DNA of 64,000 nt from Phytoseiulus persimilis (Eukaryota; Arthropoda; Arachnida; Mesostigmata; Phytoseiidae). Numbering within the stretch: position 1 is the first letter of the stretch; every line of letters begins with the position of its first letter. A model generated the notes under the pieces. The model made no database searches. It saw nothing but the letters and a program-made list of their open reading frames with translations, and was not told the origin of the DNA. Position numbers and translations under genes: made by a program. Positions 49,401-60,409 of the stretch are shown here, piece by piece. Location: NCBI GenBank assembly GCA_037576195.1, contig CM075102.1, positions 40,916,745 through 40,980,744 on the forward strand, in the 5' to 3' direction.

Positions 49401-50395
49401 TACTCACCGCAGGAGACAGGCGAGCCGGAGAAGGTGGATCTGATTTCAAAGGTGGGTGAATTTCTGTTATCGTTATTCCGAGGAATAAAATCTGAGAGGT
49501 GAAATTCACAGCCATGAATTCCGACGGGAAGATTCTCTCCCGGATATGGTTTTCAAACGAGGCGGTCTGGTATACGGACGACTCACTGGAGCGAAGCGGC
49601 CTTGGTTTGTAGCAGCCGCCGTGGTACCGAGTCTTCGGGACCACAAAGCGCAAATATTGCGCAGACGGAGTGTCAGTGCTCCCAGAGGGTTCGTGGAAGA
49701 TGCTGTTCCTTACGATGTTTGAATAGTCACTCAAGGTGTATACTCTGATGCATGGCAGAGAGATAAGGATCGCGCCCGATGTCGGTGATATCGAGATTTC
49801 ATCTGGGGGGATATCGATGGGATCCCATACTGATCAAGCGGGTGAGACGCTAAACACGGAGGGATCGGGAGGGAACTGGTCGAATTTGCCGATAATCCGA
49901 GGAGAGTTAGCATTCGCATCGTGTAAGGAACGTTGAGATGGCCGAATCAGTTCCGAGGTGATCCATCATGAAACTCACTTTGAGAATGCTGTTCGCGGCT
50001 CCCATTCTCACCGGAGTACAGAAGGTCCGCCGTAGCCTTGGGCGTCGGGCATCTCTTCGACTCTGACAGTCATTCCCTGGAGCGATGGAAGAAGGGCGAC
50101 CGCTCAGCTTGACAGGTGCCAGTCGCGACAAGATCAGCAATCGCCAGAGCCCACGCTATAATACGACGTTCTTCTGCTGGATGTATGTATTTTGAGCGTT
50201 CCAGATCCCAGCTCAACGCTTGTACTCCTCCTGGTGTTGACAATAGAGTTCGCTCAGGGAGTTGCTCGGAATAAACGAGGGAACTGGATTATTTTCCTGT
50301 ATCAGTTTTCTCCCCCTCTCCACTCCGCTTAAAATCTGCAAACACTGGAAGTGAGCAGCCCTCCAACTCAGCCGGAAAACAACCGTTCAGCTTAC

Positions 50396-50775
50396 TTCAT
50401 GTTCCCACATTATCCATAGTTCATACCTCTCCCAGGTCCATTCCAGAGGAAGAGTGAGAGAGGATAGCCTTCCTGTAAGTAACTTTGTTCGAGTAAAGCC
50501 TGTTTCTATTTGAACCCTTTCATCCTCGATCGAAGGTCTGTGCTGGGTCGGGTCGAGGGATCGCAAAACCACTGTGTTCCAAAGTTGCAGTCTGAGTTGC
50601 AAAAGTTGTGAGGCAGACGTTACAGCCGAGCCGTCCACGACCTTAACCCGGGCCTTCATCTTGTGAGCAAAGCACCGCGACGTGTTCCGACTTTTTCGAG
50701 GCCGCAATTTAGAGGAATTCCGGAGTCGAATCTTCTCGGGTTCGTCTTCCAGGGACTCCGACCTTTTCGACTTTG
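50396..50775 (-). CDS. candidate minus-strand exon, unknown protein
   Basis: On the minus strand a very good acceptor (CTCACTC followed by seven T and CAG) precedes a frame that stays open for 126 codons to a GTAAGC donor at 50395-50390. Incoming phase must be 1; the other two phases hit stops. The first 50 or so codons are rich in Lys, Arg, Ser and Glu and have markedly higher third-position GC than the rest. The true exon may therefore be shorter and end near 50640. I do not recognise a domain. It looks like a charged intracellular segment. Upstream partner exons are not established. Confidence 0.28.
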
Positions 50776-51052
50776 CTGAAAAAAAGAGTGAGACTTGAGT
50801 CGCACGAGAGATTTTCCGCTTCAGAACGAGTTTGTTCTCGCTCCCACAGAATCAGTTTTCAATCTCGGCTTGACGGGCGGGATGGAAAAACCTCGGAGAC
50901 TGCATCGAGTCCTGCAACGTGAGGAACGAACTGATTTTTTATGAATCGAGCTCGCTTCGTCACTCACGCAGCTTTGTGATCGCGAGGCAGCCAGCGAATG
51001 AGTCCCACTCTCCCTTCCAGATACAAGAGCAGAGACTATATGTCGCTGACAG

Positions 51053-51259
51053 TCAGTGATTTTCGTTTGGCTTAATTTCACCAGCGTCATCAAGGCCATT
51101 TTTATACAGAGTCTCTCTCTCTGGTCGCACTCTTTGGTGTTCTTCTGTTACGTTATCACTCGGTTTTCGCTCAGTCTCTCTGGATTTTTTCCCTACCCGA
51201 ACGAAGATTGGGGGAGATAAAAGCACAGAGATGATACAGAAAAAAGTCCAAACGACCAA
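51053..51259 (-). CDS. candidate minus-strand exon with one hydrophobic helix and charged tail
   Basis: A 68-codon minus-strand frame with no ATG start of its own. About 19 hydrophobic residues (WTFFCIISVLL in the core) are followed by a long hydrophilic, charged tail to a stop. That layout resembles a membrane anchor plus cytoplasmic tail. A weak CAG acceptor precedes it. It lies 0.3 kb upstream of the candidate exon at 50.4-50.8 kb but ends in its own stop, so the two are not simply joined. No family recognised. Confidence 0.18.
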   Translation of the reverse strand: MVVWTFFCIISVLLSPPIFVRVGKKSRETERKPSDNVTEEHQRVRPERETLYKNGLDDAGEIKPNENH

Positions 51260-54200
51260 CCATCTCCAGGAAACGCTGCGCTATGATCATCATCTTCTCC
51301 GTTCAGTCAAGCAAGTAGCAGCAGCCGCAGCAACGTTCATGACGGTCACAGCCGCTGACGACGAACGCAAATCTCGGATCTGATGTGGAAATGGCCGCCG
51401 AAAAGACTTTATGACTATCACCCGAGCTCAGGGCCAAGAATACGAGCTCTACGAGCGACCGTTCCTCGCCACAGGCCCTGTCTCAACACCGCCGGGTCGG
51501 AGACCACCGCAGAGCCCCGGCAGCCGGAGCTCGCTAAGCTACCGTGCACTGAAGCCACGGTCAGCGGGGAGGCCCCGACCGTCGGCGAATTAAGCCACGT
51601 ACGGAAGAATATAGGCGAGCGCACAAGCTTGCTACCTTGCTCGTACACCGATGCCGGACCTTGGCGTTCGCTTCTATTTACCATATGAATATTCCTTACC
51701 ACACGACCAAGAGGAGTGTGTCTCTCCCGCCAAGCATTCCACGCTTCCCTGACGGTCGCCTGCTTGCTCGATGTCCGTGTGCGATTATATTAAGGGATTA
51801 CATGGCTCACGCGGCGGAAGACATCTGTGGCAGCTGCAAAAATTCGACTTCCCTGGTCGTCATCCATACGTGGACCTGGGCCCATCCAGCCCGAGCATGG
51901 AAACAGCTTACGTAGAATAAATATCACATTGCATATTCGCTTTATTTTGGTGAAATGCGGATATATTACTTCAACGGTTCAGTTTTTTCATTGTCGTCGT
52001 CGAGCTTTTTGTTCCAAGCCGCCACGAGCTCGAAAGTTTAGAGAAAATTGATACTTCATTCGCCAGGTACGCATCCATCCGTGCTACAAGTCTGAGCTTC
52101 CCCTCCAACGGATCTTCGTTCGAATAGGGAGAATCCGAGAGACGTTTCATACTCTTTGTGACAGCGCAAGTGGATCACAAGTGAACTTAGAGAATCGTGT
52201 GGGATGAAAGCTGGGAGAATTTCTTTCCACGCTCGCGCTGGCTCCTACAGATCCGTGATCTTTGAAATGATGAAACTTCCTACGTTTTCTGGTCTGCACT
52301 CAGCTCGCGAAGATCTGATGAGAGTGTCCCAGCGCGTGGCTAACGGAAGGATCGGAGGATGTGTTGTTTGTTGCTCGAATTCGAGCAAGGACAGCCTTGA
52401 ACATTGTCGTGGAAATGGAATCCCATTGGATTTTCGATCGAATCCCAAGTGGATCCATAGGTACACTAAGCTTTCCGATTCCCAACGTCTACAATGTCTG
52501 ACCTTCCGCTGTTCTTTTGCGCTCGATCAAACCCACGATTCTTCGTCCGTATTGTGACCCCGCTGAGCGCATCCGCAGCTTTTGGGTAGACGGTCACAGC
52601 GTGAAAGTCACAACCTCAAGGTTCTGGGTGAGAGATAGATATGGTTCGACGATGATTCCTTTCGACTAGCTCTCATGGTTATCAACGACGGTGTCGAAGT
52701 TTCTCAGCCAACCGGTTGTATGAATATGCGAAGAGCGAAATCCTTCATCACAGCCGAATCTTCCTGAGAATCAAATCCTACATTCGTTAGCAACGATGCT
52801 CACGTCGACCACGAACCACAGATGCACTGAAGTCCGAGCTCTGACCATATACTTCTCAGATGGAATGAGAGGTTTCCTAAATCACTGGAGAGGAAGTCAG
52901 GCCCTGGAGATCAAAGGAGTTGCCTTGGAGCATCACACTTTTGTGGCCACGATAACCGCCGGTGAGGGAATTTCGAGCCGATCTGTTGTGTTTAGAAGCC
53001 CGGAAGTCAGGAAGAAAATCACGTTCCGGAAGTTTTGATCGGTGTCTGGTGAGTGCCGTGGATACTGAAAGCTCCGCCGCCGCTCCGAAGACGGGAAGTG
53101 GAATAGCATTTTTATGCAAAGCGTGGTTGGAATAATGTTGACCGATTCGCCTGCTGTCTGCCGCTCCGCCTGTTCGGAAGAGTTCCGCCAACAGCTGGCG
53201 TTGGTTCCGAGCATCTCCTCGTCGTACTTCAAACTCATACTACGCCGGCGGACGGACGGTCAGCGCCCGGTTTGCTCATACAGCGGAGCGATCGGTCGGG
53301 CGATCCATTGCAACGGAGACGACGGCGCGGATATTGTGGCGATGGTCAGAATCTGTTCGTTCACGTCACGCGACAGGACGTTGACCACTCTTCCCTATCC
53401 GGTATTAATCCTCTTCAACAAGTCGCTGGAGCTGTTCTGCCATAACACACAAAGCCATACCCGATCCGCGTGAAAGAGAGAGTTTGAAAGGGGAGTGTTG
53501 CCTCTGTACCTATTTCACCTGAAAGTGGTCCCCGCAAACGTACTGGGAGCGAGCCTGTCCTTCAGCAGGCTCCTCCTGATCCTGTCCGGCGTTCATGATG
53601 CCTGGCACGCAAGCGACTACTTCCCGATGGTGGTTTGGCGAGCAATTAATTGTGATTGATGATTTCTAATCATGCGAACAAATGAGGGGAGAACTTTGTG
53701 TGCCCGCCTGTTCGGATAAGTGCATAAAAAAACAATGGGGAACTTTTCTCTGTGATTGCGCACCATGCATCCCAGTACTCTACCTCAATCAATGCTATAC
53801 GCTGCTCGATGCTGCCCCAGTCAATTGCCCAGTAAAAACTCGAGAACCTGGAGCGTTATGACAACGAATCAGAGAGGAATTTTCGAAAATCTCAGGGGAA
53901 TCGACTCCGAAATGAGCCAAGCGGAGCTCAGCCTTGAAATCCACAAGATCATCAACGTGGCTTCACAAGCTCAATTGCTGAGGGCTCAGCCAGACACAAA
54001 ATCGGAGTCGCTAAACGTTCGGATGTGGAACTCTTAGAAGCGGATCTGAGACATTCGACACCAGAGGAAACGACCGGGATACTTGAGCTCGCGCGTGTGT
54101 TCGCAAGAAGCGAGCTCGATGTCGTCGCTGTTCGATTTCAGGGTGCTCGAATTAGGTTGGCGAGATACAAACATAACTCCAACACACCTTACCAATGTCA

Positions 54201-57200
54201 TAACCCGGACCTGAACTGAATGAACTCATCGGGCACAAAAATGTGAGACATTGGATCCATCGAATGATGCTATCTGCCTTTCTATGTCCCCGTGAAGCTG
54301 ACCTGCTGTAAAGGAAACGGTTGGAAGACTCGGCATTGATTTCAGAGACTTGACCGAGGTGGAGATCCATGGAACCCAGCCACTCCCAAGGATCAAGGAT
54401 CTCATGTCGAAAGCAGTCGATTGTAGATAGTTCCCACCAGTCGGTGTCACTTCAGCTTTCGGGTCGTCGCCGATGCATAGATAAGACCAAGAAACGTAGT
54501 CGTCACACAAAATGGGCATCCCGAATGGGTCTGTGTTCCCTTCAATCACAAAGTTTCACCGCCCTCCTCCCGGAGAATTTCCGTGAAAATTCTTGGGAGA
54601 CTGGGCTCACGGAGCACCTTTCACCCTTTCGTTGAGCCCCATCGATTATATGTCGGCTTCCTCGGGAATGTTCGAGGAGCAGATTTGGAGCTTGGAACAG
54701 CTCTTCGACGCAGACTAGGGAGACTAGGGAAAAACGTAGCTCCGCCGAAAGCTGTGCAAAATATTTGGGCTACATCGATAGGAACAACGGTGTTGGGCCG
54801 GCACTAGGGATGAATTCGGATGCCCAATCATTCCTAGCGCATGGATATGACAGATGAATTCCATGAAACTCCTGAAATCCGCATCAACAATGAGGACAGA
54901 GCCTGTTGGTTAATAGGGGAGCTCTCAAAACTGCACCTGCCTCACTGGCCCCTCAATTAAACGACCATCCTGAGTGTGGAATGTTCCGCTGGTAAGCGCT
55001 TCTTGATTTGATGAAACGTTAGGAATACGCATTGAAAGGAAAAGCTCCGAAGTGACGAAATTTTCGAGGCCCCAGATTGATTGCAAGCCTGAATTGATAA
55101 TGAGAATCTTTTGAGCAGAGGTGAACCCGAAGAAGTCCGAAAAGGAAGAGTCCTTCATGATCACCAGATATATACTCACATCTAGTGTGCGTGACAGGCT
55201 GTGGTTGAAAGAGAAAGAAGGGAAAAGAAGAACGAATCTGTTCCTACGCTATGAGTTCAAGCAGGTGACCTCACTCAGAGGAGAGACAGTGTGATATCGT
55301 CCGCATTGTCGCCTTCACGGGCTTCGGTCTAGAGAAAGCTGCGACCGCATGGGCGTGATCTTAGCTAGAACAGCCTTATTTGGCCACCCCTTCTACGAAA
55401 ATGGAGAGAAGACAATTTTCAATGGAATTCTGAGAAGTGGACCTCCGATTAGATCACTTTGTCGAGAATTCGGAACATGCGGCATATGTAGTCAAGCGAA
55501 TCATTGAACGAGCGACACATTTTGTACAATAGACTTGGTTCTTTGGATGAAAAATAAGACAAATCCCAATGGAGGTGAAGGGCCTGGAGTCTGAAAGCTG
55601 GCTCTTGAAAGTATAAGAAAACCTTTTCTCTGCCTATTCCTGACAAAAATATTCCTTGGACTCGGATTCCTTAGGAGATAACCCGATGAGTCATAAAAAA
55701 CCATCCTGAAGACCAGCAATTTTCATCCAGCTTATCAACTCAACCGATCTTCCCGGCTGGCGTGTTACTGTTTGATTCCAATTCCAATATTTTCCGAGAG
55801 AATGAAGCGGGAGTTCCGCAAGTGAGTTGTCGTGCCCAATCGAACGATAATCTGTGTTCCCGAAGTATTCTTTAATCGCAGGCCAAAGGTCGAGGAGCGA
55901 TGTGCGTTCTAAGGCTGGCACCCCACAACTCTGCCAGATTAAATTTTCCAGGGATCCCATTGGCTGCCAGGTTCGTTGAGATATTTCCGAATGGTGTATT
56001 CTGCCCTTTAATCCAGAAGAATCAACGAACTTTTCAACAGCGCATCCGATGTTCGTCCGCGGACTTGTCAAGTGTTGTAGTTCGGGAACGGTCGTCGCAA
56101 ATTTTCTGAAAGGCTTTCTTCACTCCAAATCAGGGTCTCTCCAGAACGGCTACGTTTACCCTTGCCATTGCCTTAGGCTTGATGAAACGGTTGTCATCTG
56201 GGTCATGAGAATGTTCTTCTTTAACCCTGATCGACCCCAGATTCCTTCCCAGAACCAGGAACCTCACATGAGGAATCATCCAATCAGAGCCGTTCGAGCG
56301 AGGGAAATCATCGAAAGTTCTATGTGTCATACACTCAAGTGATCATATTTGGCACTTGTTATGCAAGAGAACTGAGTCAAATGGGCAGCGCTTTTCCTCC
56401 CGAGTGATGCTCTCGAATATTGTCCGGTGGCTCACTGACCAAAGCGGAGAGCGACCATGAGCCGGATACGCCTGTGCCGCGTCCGTGGTCTGTGCGATCG
56501 TCTCGTGAGCGAGATCTCCATTTCTGAGAATCAGAAATCCTCTTTCCAATATCCAGCATCGGAGGCTACGGATGACTTCTTGGCAACCTCTCTCAGTAAT
56601 AGCGCTTTTGAGGAGGAGTTGGATGCCGGACTGAAGTCGGCAGGACGCGGTCATCTGTGATCTATCTGGAGCCACCTTTCTCTCATGGCGGACCTCAGTG
56701 CGATTTCAGCCACTCTAAACTCCACCTGTAAAGATATGCAACACAGGAAGAGCTCAGCCGTCTGAGTCCCAGATGTTCCGATCATCGGAGCTTCGACTCT
56801 GAAGCGTGCAGCCCATGGCGGCCAATGAGGCACCTCGTCGATTCCTCATTTCAAGTCTTCGTCCCGACTGAGAGGACGAGGCATAGCGTGGGTATGGTGT
56901 GGCAAGTATTCCTCTGGGGATCTGTATTGTCGACGAACGAGCAGAAATTTTTCCAGTGGCCGAAGAAACTGTGATCGTTCCTTCAGGTCCTGGAGAATAT
57001 TAGGGCTGCTAGTTTTGATGAGATGCTGCACGCCTCCTCCTTCTTTAGCATTTCGTTTATGTTGCCCCAAAAATTCAACGGAAAGTTGTTGAGAGCATTA
57101 GGGAATTCCCGAGCCCAACGCTTTCGCTCCAAATATTTCGGAGAGTCGCCCTAATAATGGGAGGTCAAGGCGTGTACTTGGTGCTATCCAAGGTTTTTCT

Positions 57201-59644
57201 TCTGGGACAGCGCCTTGATTCCAGCGAAAAACACTTTAGGAGGATACACTTTGGGTTGACGATGTTGGCGTATCTCTCGAATAGAAGCGGCAAGCGAAGC
57301 TGATCTGAGTGCTCCGGTTGAATCTGGGCTTATCTAGTGATACCAGCAAGATGCTGTTAGAGTGTGAAAACGATACCCACGGATTGAGCGGGCCGCTGCT
57401 CAGCCAGGGCCCCCGCGAGCAAAGCAGGATTCGGAAGGAAGGAAACGACGAGCAAAATAGTTCAAGGTCGACACCCTTCTCGATGTCGAAGGATCAATCA
57501 GAAGTCGTCGTCCTCGAAGGTGCTCTGGAGCTCTGAATATTCTGCTCAAAGAACGGCGAGCACGTCGACTTCTACCGAAGCAACGTGGTCCGCAACCTGG
57601 TGCGCATACGAATTTTTGGCACCTTTTGGGCTTTACGGATCAGTGTGAGGCAAGCTGCTTCGATTGGACTGCGCAGAGCAGGTAGATCATTGATCTTCTA
57701 TTTGTATCCCTAGTTATTGGAAATAATGAGCCAGAAACGATCAGTCGAGTTACACGCGAATTGGGCTTTGCCATTATTCATTCTCGAATCACATTAGTTG
57801 GGAATGAGTTTCGCTCCTCGAGGAATCGCTCCCTTCTCTCTCCATTGCTCCCTTCTCGGGCATTTTCTTTCGAGAGGTCGTAGGGCAGCCAGCTTGCGGA
57901 TGGAAAACGTGAATATTTCGTCGGAACTCCGTGAAATGCCTCCCCTTAGACTCGTTCTATCAGGCGGATTTCCACAATGCGGAAAAGTCTCGACCCGAAA
58001 TTTGCTCAAGTTCACTATGCTGTGATTCGGATGGAATACCAGAACCTCACTCCATGAATTCAGTTCGGCTCAGATGACCAGGGAGAGTCGAGGAAACATC
58101 TTCACTGCCTTCTTTCGCAAACATCACCGAAGATCCGGAAGACGAGTTCCGCGATATTCATCCGTGTGGAAGGAAGACAAAATCATCAGGTTTGCTGATG
58201 AGTGGTCCGCTGGGGAAACGAAATTGGGCATCACGTTGCAAGTGCGGTCCACAGTTTACTTCAATATCGCGGGAATTATCCCGATCCTATACCTTCTCCT
58301 GATTTCGGAGTCAGCGCGTCATGTGAAAACAGTCGAGGGATGAGAATGTTGGTAGAGCTCACGAACGGAAGCGGGCACCGAACTCCATTTAAGTGCACTC
58401 GCCAGCCTCTCCAGAGAGGCACTCCAAACGTCGGGAATTCATATCCGGTGGAATCATAGGAGGCGGCTCATGCTTTATGAGAAGAACAGGAGGGAAGGAG
58501 GCCTTGCGAAAAAGTGCCTCGACAGACATCGCGTCGAGGCCCAGCGTGATCGTGATTGCGTTGGCTAGGATTGATTTCTGTCGACACCGGGACCTCGTCA
58601 AGGACGAATGAACGGGAACATCAACGTGCACGTCTGCACGCTCTCAAACCGCACCATCGCAAGCTTCCGAAGCCGAGAAGAGCGATCATGATCGGTCATC
58701 GTCTAGAGGCGTGACGGAATCACAGGTGGATGCAGTGAACAACACCGTCGCGTCGCATCGTAACAACCGGCGTTCACAGCAAAGCACCGCAACAAGGGTA
58801 GGTTAGTGCTCTCCCGAATTCAAGTGATCCATGAGGTAGGCCATTGCCGCGGGTGCTCTTGAGTACTGCCCATTTTGTATCCAGAATGGGGAGCACTTGA
58901 AGGTCTGCGAAGAGACGCATCGCCCAATCCTGCGGGCAAAACATGGTCCACAGACATCAGAGTTAATCTTGAGGACATTGTGACCCTTTCAGGACGTGTT
59001 CAGCGCCGCAGCGATCTGTGAAGTCGCCTCTGGAGGAGCTCGGAACTAATGTTCGACACTTCCACAATGTCCTGAAGTATATCCGCGATTGCGAGAGGAT
59101 AAGGACAAGCCCGGCAGTCTGGCATCAATCAACTGAGAACATGATTTCATCCAAGACGATTGCGTTTCCATTATGGCATGAGGATCTACTCCGCCTGATC
59201 ACATCGGCCCTCGTGACAGGTGTCGAGTTGTCCTCCCGTTCGCCTATTCAAGATGGAAGAGTGGTAAGTGGTGATCGATGAAGGATGCCCCAACGATGTA
59301 CAGTGCCATTTCGATCATATTTACCATTTCGAAACTCTTGCGACTTCTTTCTCGATCGTATCATAATTGGTTCGCGCGATTCACTGAGGCCGGATGTTCC
59401 TCAAAGCAGTGTTGTTCGTTGATTCGCTATGCACATGCTCCCTGGAGTGTCAATTCGGAAAACAGAGCCATATAGGGTCGTAATTCATCACAAGCGATTG
59501 ATTGAACAGGCGACACCGTTCGTTCGACGCGTTCAAAGTGAGTGCTGCGGGATTCCGCAGGTTCCGTCTCGAGAACGGCGAGAAGGCCCACTCTCATGGT
59601 AGCAATGTTGTTCGCAACCTCGCAGGCTTCTTGGTGTGCCCAGT
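51260..59644. other. region without a firm gene
   Basis: Frames of 60-127 codons occur on both strands, none with a recognisable domain apart from a possible zinc-knuckle remnant at 52.3 kb. Several plus-strand frames around 52.8-54.2 kb hand over from one phase to another without obvious splice sites. That would suit decayed coding sequence but is not beyond chance. Confidence 0.35.
52204..52557 (+). pseudogene. possible C-terminal scrap of a non-LTR retrotransposon ORF
   Basis: A 117-codon frame contains RVANGR followed by CVVCC and then DSLEHC. This resembles the Cys/His segment after the reverse transcriptase in some non-LTR retrotransposons, where a CxxC pair precedes an EH..C. The final cysteine of the usual pattern is missing or displaced, and no polymerase motifs were seen upstream in any frame. 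It could equally be a chance resemblance. Confidence 0.2.
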
Positions 59645-60409
59645 TCAAGCGCAAGCGACTGCGACCATTCCCCAAACGGAGGCGGCGATCATGCCCACAG
59701 CGGAACCTTTCGCCCGACGCCAAAGGAGCTGAACTAGTTCCACGATATCGAAATGAGCCGTTTGGACAGCTCGCAATGCCGTCCCTCCAAAGGCCTTCCC
59801 GGTCAGACCTGGTCCGGAATCGCTGAGTCGCGGGTTTGTGAAGGCCCTTTCATTGGCGCCGCTTGTCTCTCCGTTCACGTGCCGATGTGAATAGCTGATC
59901 GCCCGGGGAGCAGGTACGCTCCAATCCACACCCCTTCTCCCCCGAGAAAATCGATTTTACAGCGTCTCTTTCTTCGAGGCCAAGGGCCTGTTAGTGATAT
60001 GAAGATTCGTACGACGGAATCAGTTTGATGGAACTCGCATCCTGGAGCTCGGAGAAGGACCGAGCTCACTTGCGAATTGGGTTCCGAGGAGTTCGTGGAT
60101 GAATTTGCTGGACGCTCTCTTGTGAGCCCAGAGGTAGATGAAAACGACAGTATCGCGGAAGGGTATTCGCGTGTCTCCGAGGAATGTCGCAGACCGCGCA
60201 CCTAGCTGTACGCGACATTTGCGCCTACTGCATGGATAGCGCCTCACGCAGCTATCAAGGACCATTGGGTGACCCTGTGCACAGAAACGCTCGCGATGTA
60301 GGATCTCCCGAGATCGCAGAAAGCTGAAAGCTGCTTTCTCGTCATTTACAATGGCGAGTAGGTCGGGTAATTTCATCCTGTGAGGCACACTTTCTAGAAC
60401 TGGACACAA
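59645..60409 (-). pseudogene. decayed IS1595/ISXO2-like (Merlin-related) transposase
   Basis: From an ATG at 60376, the minus strand encodes an N-terminal zinc ribbon of this transposase group. C32, H36, C49 and C54 are in the contexts FCAQGHPM and YPCSRRKCR, followed by a conserved hydrophobic helix with IYLWAH and HELLG. The frame then breaks. Lower-confidence collinear pieces follow in other frames: an LLPG...IH segment near 59.9 kb, HVN in a TVNHS-like position near 59.87 kb, and HFDIVELVQLLWRR near 59.7 kb. The last two are spaced as in the intact family (about 52 residues). About 250 nt of the catalytic middle appears deleted, and the DDE residues are not identifiable. A GTGAGC donor-like site at 60069-60064 could alternatively mark an intron. 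Confidence 0.6.

Larger units (their letters stand above)
32487..50395. other. downstream intron or intergenic region with weak candidates only
   Basis: It follows a phase-1 donor of the CUB gene, so at least its first part is intron. Candidate 3' exons at 33.5 and 34.1 kb and a possible exon near 37.2-37.5 kb are described separately. Between 39.9 and 47.1 kb many frames of 70-206 codons occur on both strands with ordinary amino-acid composition but no recognisable domain. I cannot separate real exons or decayed genes from chance there. No tRNA or tandem array was seen. Confidence 0.4.
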
